From the NCBI RefSeq assembly GCF_018320785.1, contig NC_054866.1, positions 8,834,487-8,898,486 on the forward strand: a stretch of DNA of 64,000 nucleotides, written 5' to 3'. The stretch is from Cheilinus undulatus. Its lineage: Eukaryota > Chordata > Actinopteri > Labriformes > Labridae. This document shows, in pieces, positions 48,801 through 56,460 of this stretch (position 1 is its first letter; each line of letters begins with the position of its first letter). Under the pieces are notes generated by a model. The model had not been told where the DNA came from, did no database searches, and saw nothing but the letters and a program-made list of their open reading frames with translations. Position numbers and translations under genes: made by a program.

Positions 48801-51800
48801 ACTGTAGGGCACCTTAGAGGCTGGAATCGACGTCATTTGGATGTTGCTGCCTCCTTGATCGCCACTTCCTTTAGCAGTCCAGAAATGTTCAAGTTAAATA
48901 CTGGTCACATTCAAACAAGAAAAAGAACTCAAAGTCAAATTTGCAGCTTTAATAGCAGAGCTTTGGCACAGATGTGCTTCATCTCATGGGTCGACACCAG
49001 ATTCACTCGTCAGTTGAAGTAAGTCTTCATACTTTTTTATTAGTTCAGGCCCACAATGCTCAGTCTAAACCGTATCATAGCCATCTGACACTGGCAGCCA
49101 CTGTAGCTCCAGTTAATCATTAGAGCCTTGCTACCATAATCCTTTCAAACCTGGTGCCAACACCATTGAATGTAAAGCACTAATAACATCAAAAAGAATA
49201 GTCTGAATGTAACACGTTTGATCTAGAAATTGGACATAAAATTGTTCGTATGCTATGTCAATCTAAACTCGCTTATAATAAAAGAAATAAGTGATGATAT
49301 TCAACACGGAAATGTAGATGTAAATGTGCAAAGCGGTTTGAAGGCCAATGATGCTAGCACTGTTAGCCACACTTCTGTTTTTTACCTTTAGCCTAGTTGA
49401 CTTAACACAGTCAAAATTTGTGTTTTAATCAGATGAAAGAAATGTCACTTGTACAAGGGGTTGACCAGTCTTACAAATGATCTGCGCTTATATTTGCCAT
49501 TTTGTCGATTATCTGCATCAGCGTTTTATTCCACCAATCACCGATATAATTAATGAATTAAAAAGTCTGTTCCTCTGCATGTGTTTCACCCACAACCCTA
49601 CCTGACTGGCTAAGACTTCACAGTGAGAAAGGTGAGGAGAAAATATCCTCCCTTTATTCTATGCTGTTTTGTGTGAGAAGGGGGCACATCAGTATAAGAG
49701 ACACACAAAACCTCTTCTCTGCCAAGACAAGCTTTCAGTGTGGCTCTCTGCTCTGGTTTGAACAAGAAAAGTGGTCCAGTTTCTGGTAAACTACAGTGGT
49801 CCTACAGTGACATCCATGCTAACAGCTATCGTGGCAGCAGGCCCTGGATATACTTGACAAGCCCACCGTCATGATTGGAAAGGCATGCCGAAACAGACCA
49901 GGAGTAGAGCGAAACCTTTGTTTCTGTCACGGAAAGCTTTCAGTGTTGCTCTCTTTGCTTGTTTTGCTAAAGAAAGGTCCGGTTTTTACAAAAGTGCTGC
50001 TGTGGCTATTTCAGAGCTAATCGTTCTACTAGCAGCCATTGTATACAAGCATTCACACAAGAAACACATTTCCTCTTAGCTATCACATAGTCATGCAGAA
50101 GGAGGTCAGCAGAAGAGTGAAAACATCTTTCCCAACATGTAAAGCTTACAAGGTTGTTTTTATTCTTTATTTCATACAGAAATGTGTCTCAGTTCTAGTA
50201 AAACAGACTCAATGCTAAAGCTATATCTGAGGTATTTAGAGCAGTGGAGGCAGCCATTAGCAACAGCTTCCAGTACAAGCAAACCCAACTCTGTATGGTA
50301 TGGCTCTGAAAGAAGCATCACTCAGTCACTCAGTCAGACACAGACAGAGCCATCTGCAGGGCTGACCTCAGCCAAAAACATCCTGACAAATGTGTTTGCT
50401 GCTTTCTTACCTTGAGGTTGGTAGCGTGGGTTGAGCACAGCAGGAAGACAAAACCTCAGCCCATCGTCAGCCTGAACAGCTAGCTCAGTGACATACTCCA
50501 GTCTGATTGAGGCACTCTCTTTTGGAGGAAGACAGCCAACACTCAGAGAGAATATATCTGGACTCTGCTCACTCTCCTCCAGTAGAAAGGCTTGCTGGCC
50601 GGAGCTCAAAGCATCATCATACTCCTCACGAGCCTGGAAGAAGGATTACACATGCGTGTTTATTGTCATCACGCTCTTATTCTCTACGTTCCACTTTATC
50701 TGCTAAATCCTGACTGTGTAACTCACCTTCTGCTTCTCCTTCACCTCAGCTACAATCTCTGTTTGTCCAATCTTAGCGCTGAAATGACAGACAGCAGCAT
50801 CTCCAGGCAGAGGGAAAACAAAAACAGCCTCTAGTGGATTGTCCTCTTGGTTCTCATAGTTCAGAGTGGAGACCACTGTAGCCACATGGTCTCGAACCTC
50901 CACCTCCACCTCCACGCTCTTCAGAGGAACTGACCAAGAAAACACAATGAGCAAGAACAGTGAGGACTTCAATGCTTTAAAAAGTTTAAAAACAGTTTAA
51001 TTATTCTTTCTGGTATGAATCAGTGATGAGATATGATCTGAAGCTGATTGTTAATAACCTTATATGATAAAGCAGCACATTTTATGTACATTATTCAAAC
51101 ATCCAAGTTCTTTTTTAGAATGAGAATCCCTGTTTTACTAATAAACAGGTTTTCTGATTTAAAATGAGACCGACATAAAAATGATCATCCTTTTTAATAT
51201 AGAGATTGATATCACATTTGCAATATGAGTCAAAATAATTGTAATTAGATTTGTTTTAAATCGTTTTGGCCTGGTATATATCTGACATTGTTTGGGTTAT
51301 AATTTGAAATAATTTATTTCTTGTCTTTATTGAGAAATATATAAGATGAGAACCTAAAAATGATTGTATATCAAATTGCAATTGTAATATTGAGCCGTAT
51401 ATGTCACCCCAGGTTGAACTCAATAACAGCTTGTAGTATTAAAACAGTATTGCATTATTTTGACAGACTAGTTAACAGAGTATCTTTGTTGATGCACATT
51501 TGAAAGTTTGTCATATTTACTGTTGATATTTTAATGTTCTTTTACAAACAAAAAGCACACAGAGTCTGATAAATTGTACATGAAATGTTCATGTAGAATT
51601 TATGAAATTATGAAATTATCTCTGGAATAAAAAGTGAACCTTGTAGAAATAGTGAAATCAACATCTTGTGTTCAGATCAACATAACACACGTTAGAAATG
51701 ACTTCTAAGTGCTCTACCTGGTTCTTGTTTTAAAGTCAGCAGCCCACAGCGACAGTTCACCATGGTTCCTGGTATCAGTTTACACCGTCAAAGCAGCTAC

Positions 51801-54220
51801 TGCTGTTGAAAGACAAAAGCAGAAGTTAAAATATGAACTTTGGGATGTGGATAATTTAAAGCAATGTAGCCACTGTACATTGTGTAGCAACATTGTTGTT
51901 GACTTTTTTCAACATTTTTGCCACTTTTAACCCAATTTAGATTCTTTCTGCCCCTTTTTTCACAATTTTAGCCACATTTAAACCTCTGTTCATCACTTTT
52001 CCCACAAGTTGTTGTCCCTTTGTGCCACTCCACAACCCATTTTGACACATTTTTGCCTCTCTCTAACCCCTTTTCACCACTTTATCTGGCCATTTTTCCA
52101 ACATTTCTGCCAGTCTTTACACATTTTTTTAATATTCACTAATAATACTTGACAAGTAAATTCCTGGATAAACAGATCAAATGTTAAGCCATTCTAAAAC
52201 TATTTCAGTGTTAATTTTTTTTGGGGTGGATTTAACAGCTGCAGAAATTTCAAGCCAAAAGATACTCTTAACACCACAACATTTGCTTTGTTTCCTCCTT
52301 TTCTGAATTTAATGATCTTCTGGGGACCAGACAGGAAGCTTTGGGGGGCCTGATATGGTCCCTGAGCTGTCAGTTGATGATCAGTGCGTTAGAGAATCAT
52401 GGAAAATAAATTCATTTCTTTTTTTAAACACAAATGTAATGTCTTCATTATGTTTGACACAGTGAGAACAACAGAAATGTCAAAATAAAACACAAGTGCA
52501 TCAGAATGCATCAATAATCGATTAGGATCCGAATCGTAGCCCTATGAATCATAATCAAACTGAATCGTAATCGAACCGAATCATGAGGTGCCTAAAGATT
52601 CCCACACCTAGAAGAGGGTAGAACAACTGGCAGGCTGTGAGTCTCTCTAACAACAATCACTGAAGGCTGAGAGTTCAACTACCGTATTGTAGCTAGTAGA
52701 TGTGCCAACTCCATACGGCAAAAAAAAAAGATGATACCAAAAGGGCAACACAGCTGCACAGATACTACATGTAGAAAGTTAAAAAAAACATTTCAGTTCC
52801 AAAAAATGAGAATTTTCTGAGTACAATTTAAGTTTTCAGGCTTTAATGGGTTAAGTGTATTTGAACATATTCAAATATTTACATTGCTTGTCTTGTCATT
52901 ATTCTATATTTTTTACCATAACAAAATATACAGTGTCAATACATTTAGAGAAATGGCTTCTAGGAAATGGTGTCTTATTTTGACAGTAGTTAAAAATGTT
53001 CTAAGGAAATGTTTGAAATGAAGTCATTAATTCTGTGTTTGATTTTTGTTATTTCTATTTAATAAAAACTAAACCAGTTTGAACACATCCATACACATTC
53101 ACACACCACTGAACAGAGTGGGTTAAATGTCTCACCTACTGATAGAGTCAGAGAAAGTGTACTATTTAACCTGAATATGTGTCAAAATTTGAGTTTACTA
53201 CTGTTATTTGCAGCAAAGATGTTACGTTCCACAGATCATGCAAACATTGTTAATTTTTTAGAGAAGTTACCAAAAATCCTACTTTCCTTGTTTATTTGTT
53301 TTTCTAAATCAAAATCAAAATATTTTAAAAAATGGGGAAAAAGTTATTTTGAGTTCAAACTAAGTCAGTATAACATATAAACACCTTTGAGATAAACTGT
53401 TTGTTGCAATAATTAAGTTAAACTTTGAATTTTCCTGCTAGTTATTAAAGAAAATGTTAATCGCTGTAATAGATGGATAATTTTTTTTAATCTTACTAAT
53501 CCCACTTTGTAAAATCTATTCTTTTTAACTGTCTCAAACCCTTCAGTGAGCTTGTAGGCCTATCTGTTGTTGTAAGTCACTTTAGAAACAGTGTCTTTAT
53601 CAAATCAGTGTAAAAAAAATACGTCGCCATATTCATCCACACCTTTACAGCAGGTGGCCTGCGCGAGGAAGTTTATCAACACAATAAATAGTCAGTTCGG
53701 ACCTTTAACTGGTTTTTAACGTTTATAATCAGGCAGAAGTTCATTTTTAACGGGAGAAACAGGAGGAAACAATGAGAGGATTTACCGGAGACAGTGATGG
53801 GAGTGTGTCTGTGCAGAGTGCGTCACACTGAGCAGATAGGAGAGAGACTGGGCACTTGTTGATCAGTGAGGACAACAATCTCCTGAAATAAATACATACT
53901 TCATTCAGCATCACCCTGTAAGATACATTTACTACCCTGTTATCATACAATCACCAGTAAGATGGTTAATAAAAATAATAACAGCCTAAAATAAACTTGC
54001 GCAAAATGAGCAACCTTCTCAAATAATGAGACCCTTCGTGCTCTGATAGATCCTCATAGAGATCCGCCTGTTTCAGCTGAACAGTTCAGTAATTAAACTA
54101 CATGCCAACCTACCTTTAGTGGAGGAAAACTGTCCTGCACAACAGAGTCCAGAAGATGTCAGACACGGAAGGATTCAGCCTACACGTCAATCTCAAGCCA
54201 CGCCCTCTGGTCACACGGCA
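16941..54220 (-). CDS. VWA5A-like copy 2 (complete; 20 coding exons, 824 aa)
   Basis: Complete VIT/VWA gene on the minus strand. Coding exons run from the ATG at 51763 to the stop at 16941-16943; their lengths sum to 2475 nt (824 codons plus stop), close to mammalian VWA5A (786 aa). Order: VIT domain (about residues 1-130), linker, VWA domain with complete MIDAS (Asp290, Ser292, Ser294 in exon 6; Thr370 in exon 8; Asp397 in FTDGEV of exon 9), a beta-rich segment, a basic Ser/Lys-rich linker of small exons 14-17, and a C-terminal block ending with the cysteine-rich SCVEECVDAGNALLGC tail. There is no signal peptide, consistent with an intracellular protein. All junction phases agree and no stop interrupts the frame. 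The gene is about 37 kb, inflated by transposons and a 9.7 kb minisatellite in intron 8. Function by family only: VIT/VWA proteins are thought to mediate protein interactions, and VWA5A has been proposed as a tumour suppressor. Confidence 0.93.
17105..17228 (-). CDS. copy 2 coding exon 19
   Basis: 124 nt. Encodes VSQEVWATILSLIWLHGF and then MDSKDEWELLAMKAVSWLRA, the conserved C-terminal helix-rich block of VWA5A. Phase 0 in, 1 out. Confidence 0.94.
17230..18577. other. copy 2 intron 18
   Basis: AT-rich intron aligned in part with 57405-58436 of copy 3. Copy 3 carries a palindromic insertion (57669-57770) that is absent here; this copy has sequence around 17500-18130 not seen in copy 3. No gene is seen. 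Confidence 0.65.
18578..18732 (-). CDS. copy 2 coding exon 18
   Basis: 155 nt. Acceptor TCTCCAAG before 18732 gives the phase required by exon 17. Encodes EDMCESTGLRQRDPLLQLVS and then SGCWDLAPDLAAAVGKT through EKQKPAS. The WDL-x-LA motif is conserved in the family. The less favoured acceptors near 18705 would break the frame. Confidence 0.87.
18733..19674. other. copy 2 intron 17, 3' part
   Basis: Intron sequence up to the copia element. No coding or RNA feature is seen. Confidence 0.55.
19675..19950 (+). repeat. copia 5' LTR, lacking its first ~33 bases
   Basis: Homology to the 3' LTR starts at gttgttgtgagatgagactg and ends agctcaaca. The first 33 bases of the 3' LTR, beginning TGTTAAGAGACATTC, are absent here. 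It has a longer T tract (19775-19800) and AATAAA near 19859. A candidate primer-binding site, ggttctgggcccagag, follows at 19951; the tRNA is not identified. Confidence 0.85.
20019..20823 (+). pseudogene. copia gag, broken
   Basis: Starts MESRGARGLPRLMFDGD, then an in-frame TAA near 20070. Later pieces include KALKILREYYAG, stopped at 20362, then TVTDYISRVETAI and LIAMVLKGLPESF, typical of the copia gag (UBN2-like) region. A shifted frame carries two zinc knuckles: CFKCGMKGHRAKAC, then a CSHCKSDTHNDATC-type motif (about 20680-20780). Confidence 0.85.
20851..23430 (+). pseudogene. copia pol (protease-integrase-RT-RNase H), broken
   Basis: Open to 22095: protease motif MVDTGTTSHIITD, zinc-binding H-H-C-C domain with HEILGHCN and CEVCIQGKF, and integrase core with HTDLAGP (Asp), RLDNGTGF (Asp) and NGTAERGWR (Glu). 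A frameshift at a T run near 22077 moves to another frame (to 22273), which then stops. RT begins QWVKAMDKEIQSL at 22386, but KGKDKYKA-like sequence is joined directly to WVDDLVIAA near 22533, so most RT palm and finger blocks are deleted. Another break follows near 22674, then an RNase H-bearing frame (22789-23430) with SDADWASD and STCEAEYMAL. Confidence 0.9.
23495..23505 (+). other. copia polypurine tract
   Basis: AAGTGGGGG directly before the TG that opens the 3' LTR, the expected plus-strand primer position. Confidence 0.65.
23506..23781 (+). repeat. copia 3' LTR
   Basis: 276 bp, begins TGTTAAGAGACATTC and ends GCTCAACA (TG...CA). AATAAA lies near 23707. It differs from the 5' LTR at several positions, so the insertion is not recent. 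No target duplication can be confirmed because the left end of the 5' LTR is missing. Confidence 0.87.
24160..24207 (-). CDS. copy 2 coding exon 17
   Basis: 48 nt, phase 1 in and out. Acceptor TTTTTGACAG and donor GTAGGT. Encodes EKSGVAYTEQCLSFDS, part of the linker between the VWA half and the C-terminal block. No counterpart is apparent in copy 3. Confidence 0.8.
24397..24504 (-). CDS. copy 2 coding exon 16 (basic linker)
   Basis: 108 nt, phase 1 in and out. Encodes AAPKGGRSFFLKGMFSTKSR, then KKRSVERSQVSTTKKSG. It is rich in Lys, Arg and Ser and has a KSRKKR cluster that could act as a nuclear localisation signal, which is an inference. No copy 3 counterpart is apparent. Confidence 0.82.
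24505..25049. other. copy 2 intron 15, part
   Basis: Intron with no recognisable coding, RNA or repeat feature up to the repeat at 25050. Confidence 0.5.
25050..25850. repeat. diverged relative of VWA5A-like intron 3 sequence
   Basis: Shares, in order, the ggtgaggaggaaatatcctc, ggctctctgctctggttt, agcagtggaggcagccatta and cagagccatctgcagggctg tracts with 3440-4630 and 49560-50390. Those lie in intron 3, just before exon 3; here the same order occurs in intron 15. It is either a dispersed repeat or an ectopic copy of intron 3. Confidence 0.65.
26885..26941 (-). CDS. copy 2 coding exon 15
   Basis: 57 nt, phase 1 in and out. Acceptor AAAACAG and donor GTGAGT. Encodes KMLFAVTQSLQIAYNSFSA. Related to two copy 3 exons (60917-60982 and 59641-59670), judged by flanking intron similarity more than by protein. 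Confidence 0.78.
27020..27075 (-). pseudogene. dead linker exon in copy 2
   Basis: Aligns with copy 3 exon 61087-61134 and its flanks. Here the donor reads CTCAT|AAGTAC instead of CTTGTAAGTA, so the GT is lost, and the exon body contains TAG and TAA in the expected frame. The exon is skipped in copy 2, and the reading frame of exons 14 to 15 is consistent without it. Confidence 0.65.
27184..27234 (-). CDS. copy 2 coding exon 14
   Basis: 51 nt, phase 1 in and out. Acceptor TTCACAG and donor CCAA|GTATGA. Encodes about YMACSGLARCRSTGFP. The donor is weaker than the others, so the exon may be alternative. Homologous to 61206-61259 of copy 3. Confidence 0.68.
27366..28885 (+). mobile_element. Tc1-like transposon, right end truncated
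   Basis: Left terminus TACAGTGCCGTGAAAAAGTA at a TA site, a common fish Tc1 terminus. Subterminal repeats such as ggccctatgtgaaaaagtaa and its inverse near 28780 are present. The matching right terminus is not found; similarity ends near 28885, by a GATA stretch. It lies in intron 13 of copy 2, antisense. Copy 3 has a different TA-flanked element at the matching intron position. Confidence 0.82.
27740..28648 (+). pseudogene. Tc1-like transposase, broken
   Basis: Begins near 27750 with the typical MPRSKEIQ start and a helix-turn-helix region, continues in a shifted frame with TKMTPRVQLQFIQEAPKETR, then LMSVMVSGCSA-type and KHGGGSVMVSGCSAASGPGP blocks, and NNPKYTSESTKKKIK. The third catalytic region reads FNPIEMLWCDLKQAV. 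Frame changes near 27835 and 28120-28200 destroy the gene. Confidence 0.82.
28998..29218 (-). CDS. copy 2 coding exon 13
   Basis: 221 nt. Encodes LTVHRLAARALIRSLEMENR, then VVELSVQSGVSSAFTAFVAV and IQGPLVQRNVPTA. The SGV-S-FTAFVA-N and QGPL motifs are strongly conserved in vertebrate VWA5A and in VIT/VWA relatives. Phase 2 in, 1 out. Confidence 0.95.
31380..31515 (+). other. exon-like segment inside the inner transposon
   Basis: A GC-richer stretch, unlike its AT-rich surroundings, that ends in a strong donor, CTTATAG|GTGAGCG at 31515. It pairs in orientation with the acceptor at 32301. No protein family is recognised and it may be a non-coding first exon. Confidence 0.35.
31715..31805 (+). 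mobile_element. short retroposon 3'-end relic
   Basis: Contains aatgtaaagcactt and gaaaggtgctgtacaaatga, followed by ATAAAG, a 3' end common to fish SINE/LINE elements. Only the last ~90 bases are present. Confidence 0.6.
32102..32130. repeat. (CATAA)n microsatellite
   Basis: About five CATAA units, inside the inner transposon. Confidence 0.85.
32302..32432 (+). CDS. exon-like ORF fragment with stop, unknown product
   Basis: Follows a strong polypyrimidine acceptor (ttgctctgtttgcag). After two phase bases it is open for 42 codons to TAA, beginning AVRKTFKEATDDMISSAMAV and ending GGGGYMRPRTPLV. Its composition is much less AT-rich than the neighbouring transposon DNA. I do not recognise the family. 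It could be a captured host exon, the last exon of a transposon gene, or chance. Confidence 0.4.
32434..32463. repeat. poly-T tract
   Basis: An uninterrupted run of about 30 T shortly downstream of the exon-like ORF. On the minus strand it could be the A tail of a retroposed sequence. Confidence 0.85.
34014..34158. mobile_element. fragment of the repeat seen at 11636-12343
   Basis: Contains gatccggatcaccatctgga and aatggcggaggtctgcgctc, then gtgcttttctagt, matching the 3' part of that repeat. Confidence 0.65.
34466..34569 (-). CDS. copy 2 coding exon 12
   Basis: 104 nt. Encodes IPEAAEGSVTVKYTLAGQPS, then QNQFNFSLRPAEDSG. The VKYTL-G pattern is conserved in VWA5A. Phase 0 in, 2 out; donor GTAAAA. 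Confidence 0.9.
34646..34804 (-). CDS. copy 2 coding exon 11
   Basis: 159 nt, phase 0 at both ends, 53 codons from VMQSLRYALQPAVIDVSVSW to LFQGQRSLVYAQLSGQ. The W-LP and GQR---YAQL-G patterns match VWA5A after its VWA domain. Confidence 0.95.
34896..35010 (-). CDS. copy 2 coding exon 10
   Basis: 115 nt. Encodes CFSFGIGEGASSALINGLAK, then GGGHAQFITGTDRMQPK, the last part of the VWA fold. Phase 2 in, 0 out. Confidence 0.94.
35102..35181 (-). CDS. copy 2 coding exon 9 (MIDAS Asp)
   Basis: 80 nt. Encodes LFVFTDGEVGNTKEVIDLVK and continues to the phase 2 donor. FTDGEV supplies the last MIDAS aspartate (Asp397). It lies 11.5 kb from exon 8, across the minisatellite. Confidence 0.94.
35547..45272. 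repeat. 9.7 kb minisatellite, 19-bp unit GTGTTTTCTGAGTTTGCAT
   Basis: About 500 units of a 19-bp repeat with a limited set of variants: tttgcat, ttttcat, tttgcgg, ttacaca, and gtgtttaatgag in place of gtgttttctgag. It fills most of intron 8 of copy 2. Blocks of variants recur at offsets of about 1707, 1936, 1994 and 2419-2447 bp, so a higher-order structure is present. The minus-strand unit has no stop codon in any frame, so long K/T/N/H/Q-rich open frames appear; these are consequences of the repeat, not genes. Confidence 0.97.
45273..45530. other. copy 2 intron 8, after the minisatellite
   Basis: Unique-looking intron sequence with no feature recognised. Confidence 0.5.
45530..46010. repeat. 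degenerate T-rich repeat (ttttgccactttt family)
   Basis: Irregular repeats of words such as tttttgccactttt and ttcacccattt, spaced about 20-25 bp, with a run of about 34 T at 45857-45890. A related tract occurs at 51895-52135. The open frame across it is a compositional artefact. Confidence 0.7.
46011..46725. other. copy 2 intron 8, 5' end
   Basis: No gene or repeat recognised between the T-rich tract and exon 8. Confidence 0.5.
46726..46870 (-). CDS. copy 2 coding exon 8 (MIDAS Thr)
   Basis: 145 nt. Encodes KSVEYSQKTMEEALKKVGEM, then EANLAGTEILRPLQHIYSQP. The Thr of GTEIL (residue 370) is the second MIDAS element. Donor GTAAAA; phase 2 in, 0 out. Confidence 0.94.
46982..47070 (-). CDS. copy 2 coding exon 7
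   Basis: 89 nt. Encodes DTLLLLLKSLPLGCYFNIYS, then FGSSYEHIFP, matching the VWA5A LLLKSLP-GCYFNIY signature. Copy 1 retains only the first bases of this exon beside its gap. Confidence 0.95.
47187..48145. repeat. intron 6 segment shared with copy 1
   Basis: Counterpart of 735-1440. Contains the same gatgatgacctatatgcaca and caccaaaattcagaagcctg tracts and extra sequence missing from copy 1. Probably transposon-derived; no coding sequence. Confidence 0.65.
48187..48362 (-). CDS. copy 2 coding exon 6 (VWA start, MIDAS motif)
   Basis: 176 nt. Encodes GTLMGDPAVMLSLYPEFPQS, then SCGEFVCLLDRSGSMGVQ; Asp290, Ser292 and Ser294 form D-x-S-x-S. Differs from copy 1 mostly after the motif (GVQLNNSENHQS against RAPMNNRKNPQR). 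Confidence 0.95.
48484..48598 (-). CDS. copy 2 coding exon 5
   Basis: 115 nt, nearly identical to copy 1 exon 5; encodes TKLAAGHKFDRDVEVLIYYK through to AKP. Confidence 0.94.
48693..48868 (-). CDS. copy 2 coding exon 4
   Basis: 176 nt. Begins GSGDQGGSNIQMTSIPASKV and ends QTQAT. Two residues in NI(QM) differ from copy 1 (RV). Phase 1 in, 0 out. Confidence 0.92.
49560..50390. repeat. intron 3 repeat segment, copy 2 version
   Basis: Aligns with 3440-4630 of copy 1, but has one rather than two copies of the gcagtggaggcagccatta block and about 60 extra bases near 49880-49940. Related also to 25050-25850. Confidence 0.65.
50411..50633 (-). CDS. copy 2 coding exon 3 (second half of VIT)
   Basis: 223 nt. 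AREEYDDALSSGQQAFLLEE to VLNPRYQPQ. Few differences from copy 1 (QQAFLL for RQAFIL, CLPAV for CLPTV). Confidence 0.95.
50727..50929 (-). CDS. copy 2 coding exon 2 (first half of VIT)
   Basis: 203 nt. The deduced protein is identical to copy 1 exon 2, from VPLKSVEVEVEV to EVKEKQK, with only a few nucleotide differences visible. Confidence 0.95.
51718..51802 (-). CDS. copy 2 coding exon 1 with start codon (CDS 51718-51763)
   Basis: ATG at 51763-51761 in context ggaaccATGG. Encodes MVNCRCGLLTLKQEP. The 5'UTR part runs up to an acceptor at 51802/51803 (CAACAG). Start and length match copy 1. Confidence 0.92.
51895..52135. repeat. degenerate T-rich repeat (ttttgccactttt family)
   Basis: Words such as catttttgccacttttaacc recur irregularly, as at 45530-46010. 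It interrupts similarity to copy 1 near 6640, so it is specific to copy 2. Confidence 0.65.
52136..53785. other. copy 2 5' intron
   Basis: No gene is seen. The part from about 52870 aligns with copy 1 (from about 11470), and the empty site of the copy 1 Tc1 element lies near 53115-53136. Confidence 0.6.
53786..53882 (-). other. copy 2 5'UTR exon 2
   Basis: 97 nt, acceptor TTTCAG|GAG and donor CTCCG|GTAAAT; no ATG. Nearly identical to copy 1 at 14647-14743. Confidence 0.75.
54114..54220 (-). other. copy 2 5'UTR exon 1 (start approximate)
   Basis: Donor CTAAAG|GTAGGT at 54114/54113. The 5' end is uncertain; similarity to copy 1 is continuous to about 54280. Confidence 0.55.
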
Positions 54221-54690
54221 GTGAAGAGGGATTTTCCGGCTGTTTGTCGTGTTTTCTTTCTGAAGATTATCGACCCACAAGTTCCCCAATCCCCAACAAA
54301 CTCTGCATGACTGTATGGCTTTTAACTGACGGTACCACCTTTAACCGGAAGTGGTCGTAGCTTGCCAAATCGTTCATTAGCTCACATTCGAAAAGTCCAG
54401 AAATATTCCCCTTAAGTTCTTTTCTATCACTTTTCCTCAACATCGATAACTAACAACACAGAGTCAATGGAAATGTGAGAAAGTGTTCAAAAAAAAAAAA
54501 AAAAAACCCGAGGTGACAAGTGAAACAGACTGCTCTGACACAGGACAGATGTTACGGATGTGACGTCAGCCTGCAAGTAAAAACTACAAATGAGTGAAGA
54601 TGGACTACAAAAAGCGCACCTCTCGAACGAAACTTGGGAAAAATAAACCTCGAAGAAAAATATGAGCATATTAAGGTATAAAAGGCTCTC
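54221..54690 (-). promoter_or_regulatory. copy 2 promoter region with conserved CRE
   Basis: CRE TGACGTCA at 54561-54568 and plus-strand TATAAAA at 54677-54683 match the copy 1 promoter. A segment of about 250 bp (about 54285-54535), ending beside an A run at 54490, is present here but not in copy 1, so the CRE sits much farther from exon 1 than in copy 1. Confidence 0.5.
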
Positions 54691-54699
54691 TCCTCCAGT

Positions 54700-56050
54700 C
54701 TGTTACAAAGCCACTTTAGCTGCTTGTGTGATGGTATGTGAGTTTGAATAAACAGCAGAACATTTTTATTTGCATTTTTTACCCCAGTGATTAATTAGAA
54801 TAGAAATTTTAGAACATTTTTTAAAAGCACTAATATTGAAATACAATTATATTTCTACTTTATTTATAAATAATTAAAAAAATCAAATCATGAAAAAATA
54901 AATTCTATACATTATTTAAAATAAAAATGAATAAAACACATTCAAAAGTTACAATCAATTATAAATATTATTGTAATATATTTTTAAAAGAGGGATTCAT
55001 GGATTATTTTAATTTTAACAGATTTTGTGTGGTAAATATTCTCAGTTTATTCTCTTCATAATAATCGTGTCTTTTATTTTCTTTATTTTTAAGCTCTTAA
55101 TAGTGTATTATTGGCCAAAAGTATCTAATATGTATGAGGCCTCTTCAAGAAAAAAACTTCACAGTTACAGAAATTTCTGTTTTGGTAATTTATTAAAAAA
55201 TCACATTTTGGTAAAATACTTTTATTGGAACTGAAACAACAGAAATCACACATTGAAATATAAGTTATAAAATTCCACCCCAATAGTCTTTAACATAACA
55301 AATAGTGAAACAAATCCAGTTTACTTACTGACTGATATTTTAACTGGCAGTTGGGGTAAAATTTGTTTAAGTTATCACATGATATGAAAGAAAATGAGAT
55401 GTCTGGACTAGTTCTCTGCTCAGCCTCTTGTCCTCACACATTTATCCACATTAATTAATTATATGCTAAATTGAATGAATATGATTGTTTAATTCAGTGA
55501 AGATAAAGGCTCACACCATCACACTTTTTTATGAAAGGCTGAGAGGTGCATCCATTTAATCGTTTCTATTTATTTTTAACTTTTTTACACTTAAATATTC
55601 ATATGATGTGTTTGTTGATGTTTTAATTCAACTTTTTGTTTCTAAATTTTATATTACGTAGTTATTATTTAGTTTCAATGCAGTTTTATGAGTTTAGAGT
55701 AGTTATCTTACTGTAAAAATGCTAGCAGACATTGAACTAATGTAAAATAAACTAACATGTCTGAGACAGACTGTGTGGATGTGTCATACAATTCCAGTCA
55801 TGATTATCACTTTCTCTGGTAAATCCTCATTTTTTATTTAAGTTTCATACAGTAGGAAAACATTTTATTTTCAGGCCCTTCCTACTCTGTTTTCCATAAT
55901 GCAAGTAAATCAGCAGATGTCCTAAATGTTGTTGTGGTTAAGAACATTTACTCATTCCAGTTTGTACAGAGCAGCGAGCTCATTTTAGAAATGAATCAGC
56001 AGACAGATGACCTAGTTATAAGTTCAACAGGAAACATTTTTTTGACCTCA
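54700..56050. other. intergenic between copies 2 and 3
   Basis: AT-rich, aligned in part with 15330-16370. The stretch about 55290-55740 has no obvious counterpart there. No gene is seen. Confidence 0.6.
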
Positions 56051-56054
56051 CCTA

Positions 56055-56460
56055 GGCTTAGTTAAAACCTGCAGCAAAATTGCAGGCACTACTCTGAGTG
56101 ATCTGACTGACGTATTAAAACTCAGATCTCTTAAAAAAGCCCAGTCCATCCTTGGTGAACCAGACCATCCACTCTTTAAGGAGTTCACACTGCTCCCTTC
56201 TGGACGCAGATATGTCCTTCCATCATGCAAGACAAATAGACTGAAGAATTATTTTATCCCGACTGCCATTAGCCTTTTAAATAGTTCAAGGTGAAATTTG
56301 CCCATGACTTATTTATTTTGATGCCATTGCCATTGTTTTCTGTGTCTTTGAATGTTTCCTATGTGTATGAACTTTTATTTTATTCCTATTGTGAGTGAAA
56401 TTGCTTGTATGGTACTGCTGACTGTGAAGCAAATTGCCCCTCAGGGATAATAGAGACATC
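56055..56460 (+). mobile_element. L2/CR1-like LINE 3' end, recent-type insertion
   Basis: Plus-strand 3' end of a non-LTR element: the end of ORF2, then a 3'UTR finishing aaattgcccctcagggataa. The corresponding place in copy 2's 3' flank (about 16360) is uninterrupted (tgacctcacctgcagcttta). The flanks here (tgacctcacct and ttgatcacct) suggest a short imperfect target duplication. Confidence 0.82.
56067..56294 (+). pseudogene. LINE ORF2 C-terminal fragment
   Basis: 76 codons to TGA, uninterrupted, including LPSGRRYVLPSCKTNRLKN and FIPTAISLLN, the well-known C-terminal end of fish L2/CR1-type ORF2. The RT proper is missing, so this is a 5'-truncated copy. Confidence 0.82.
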
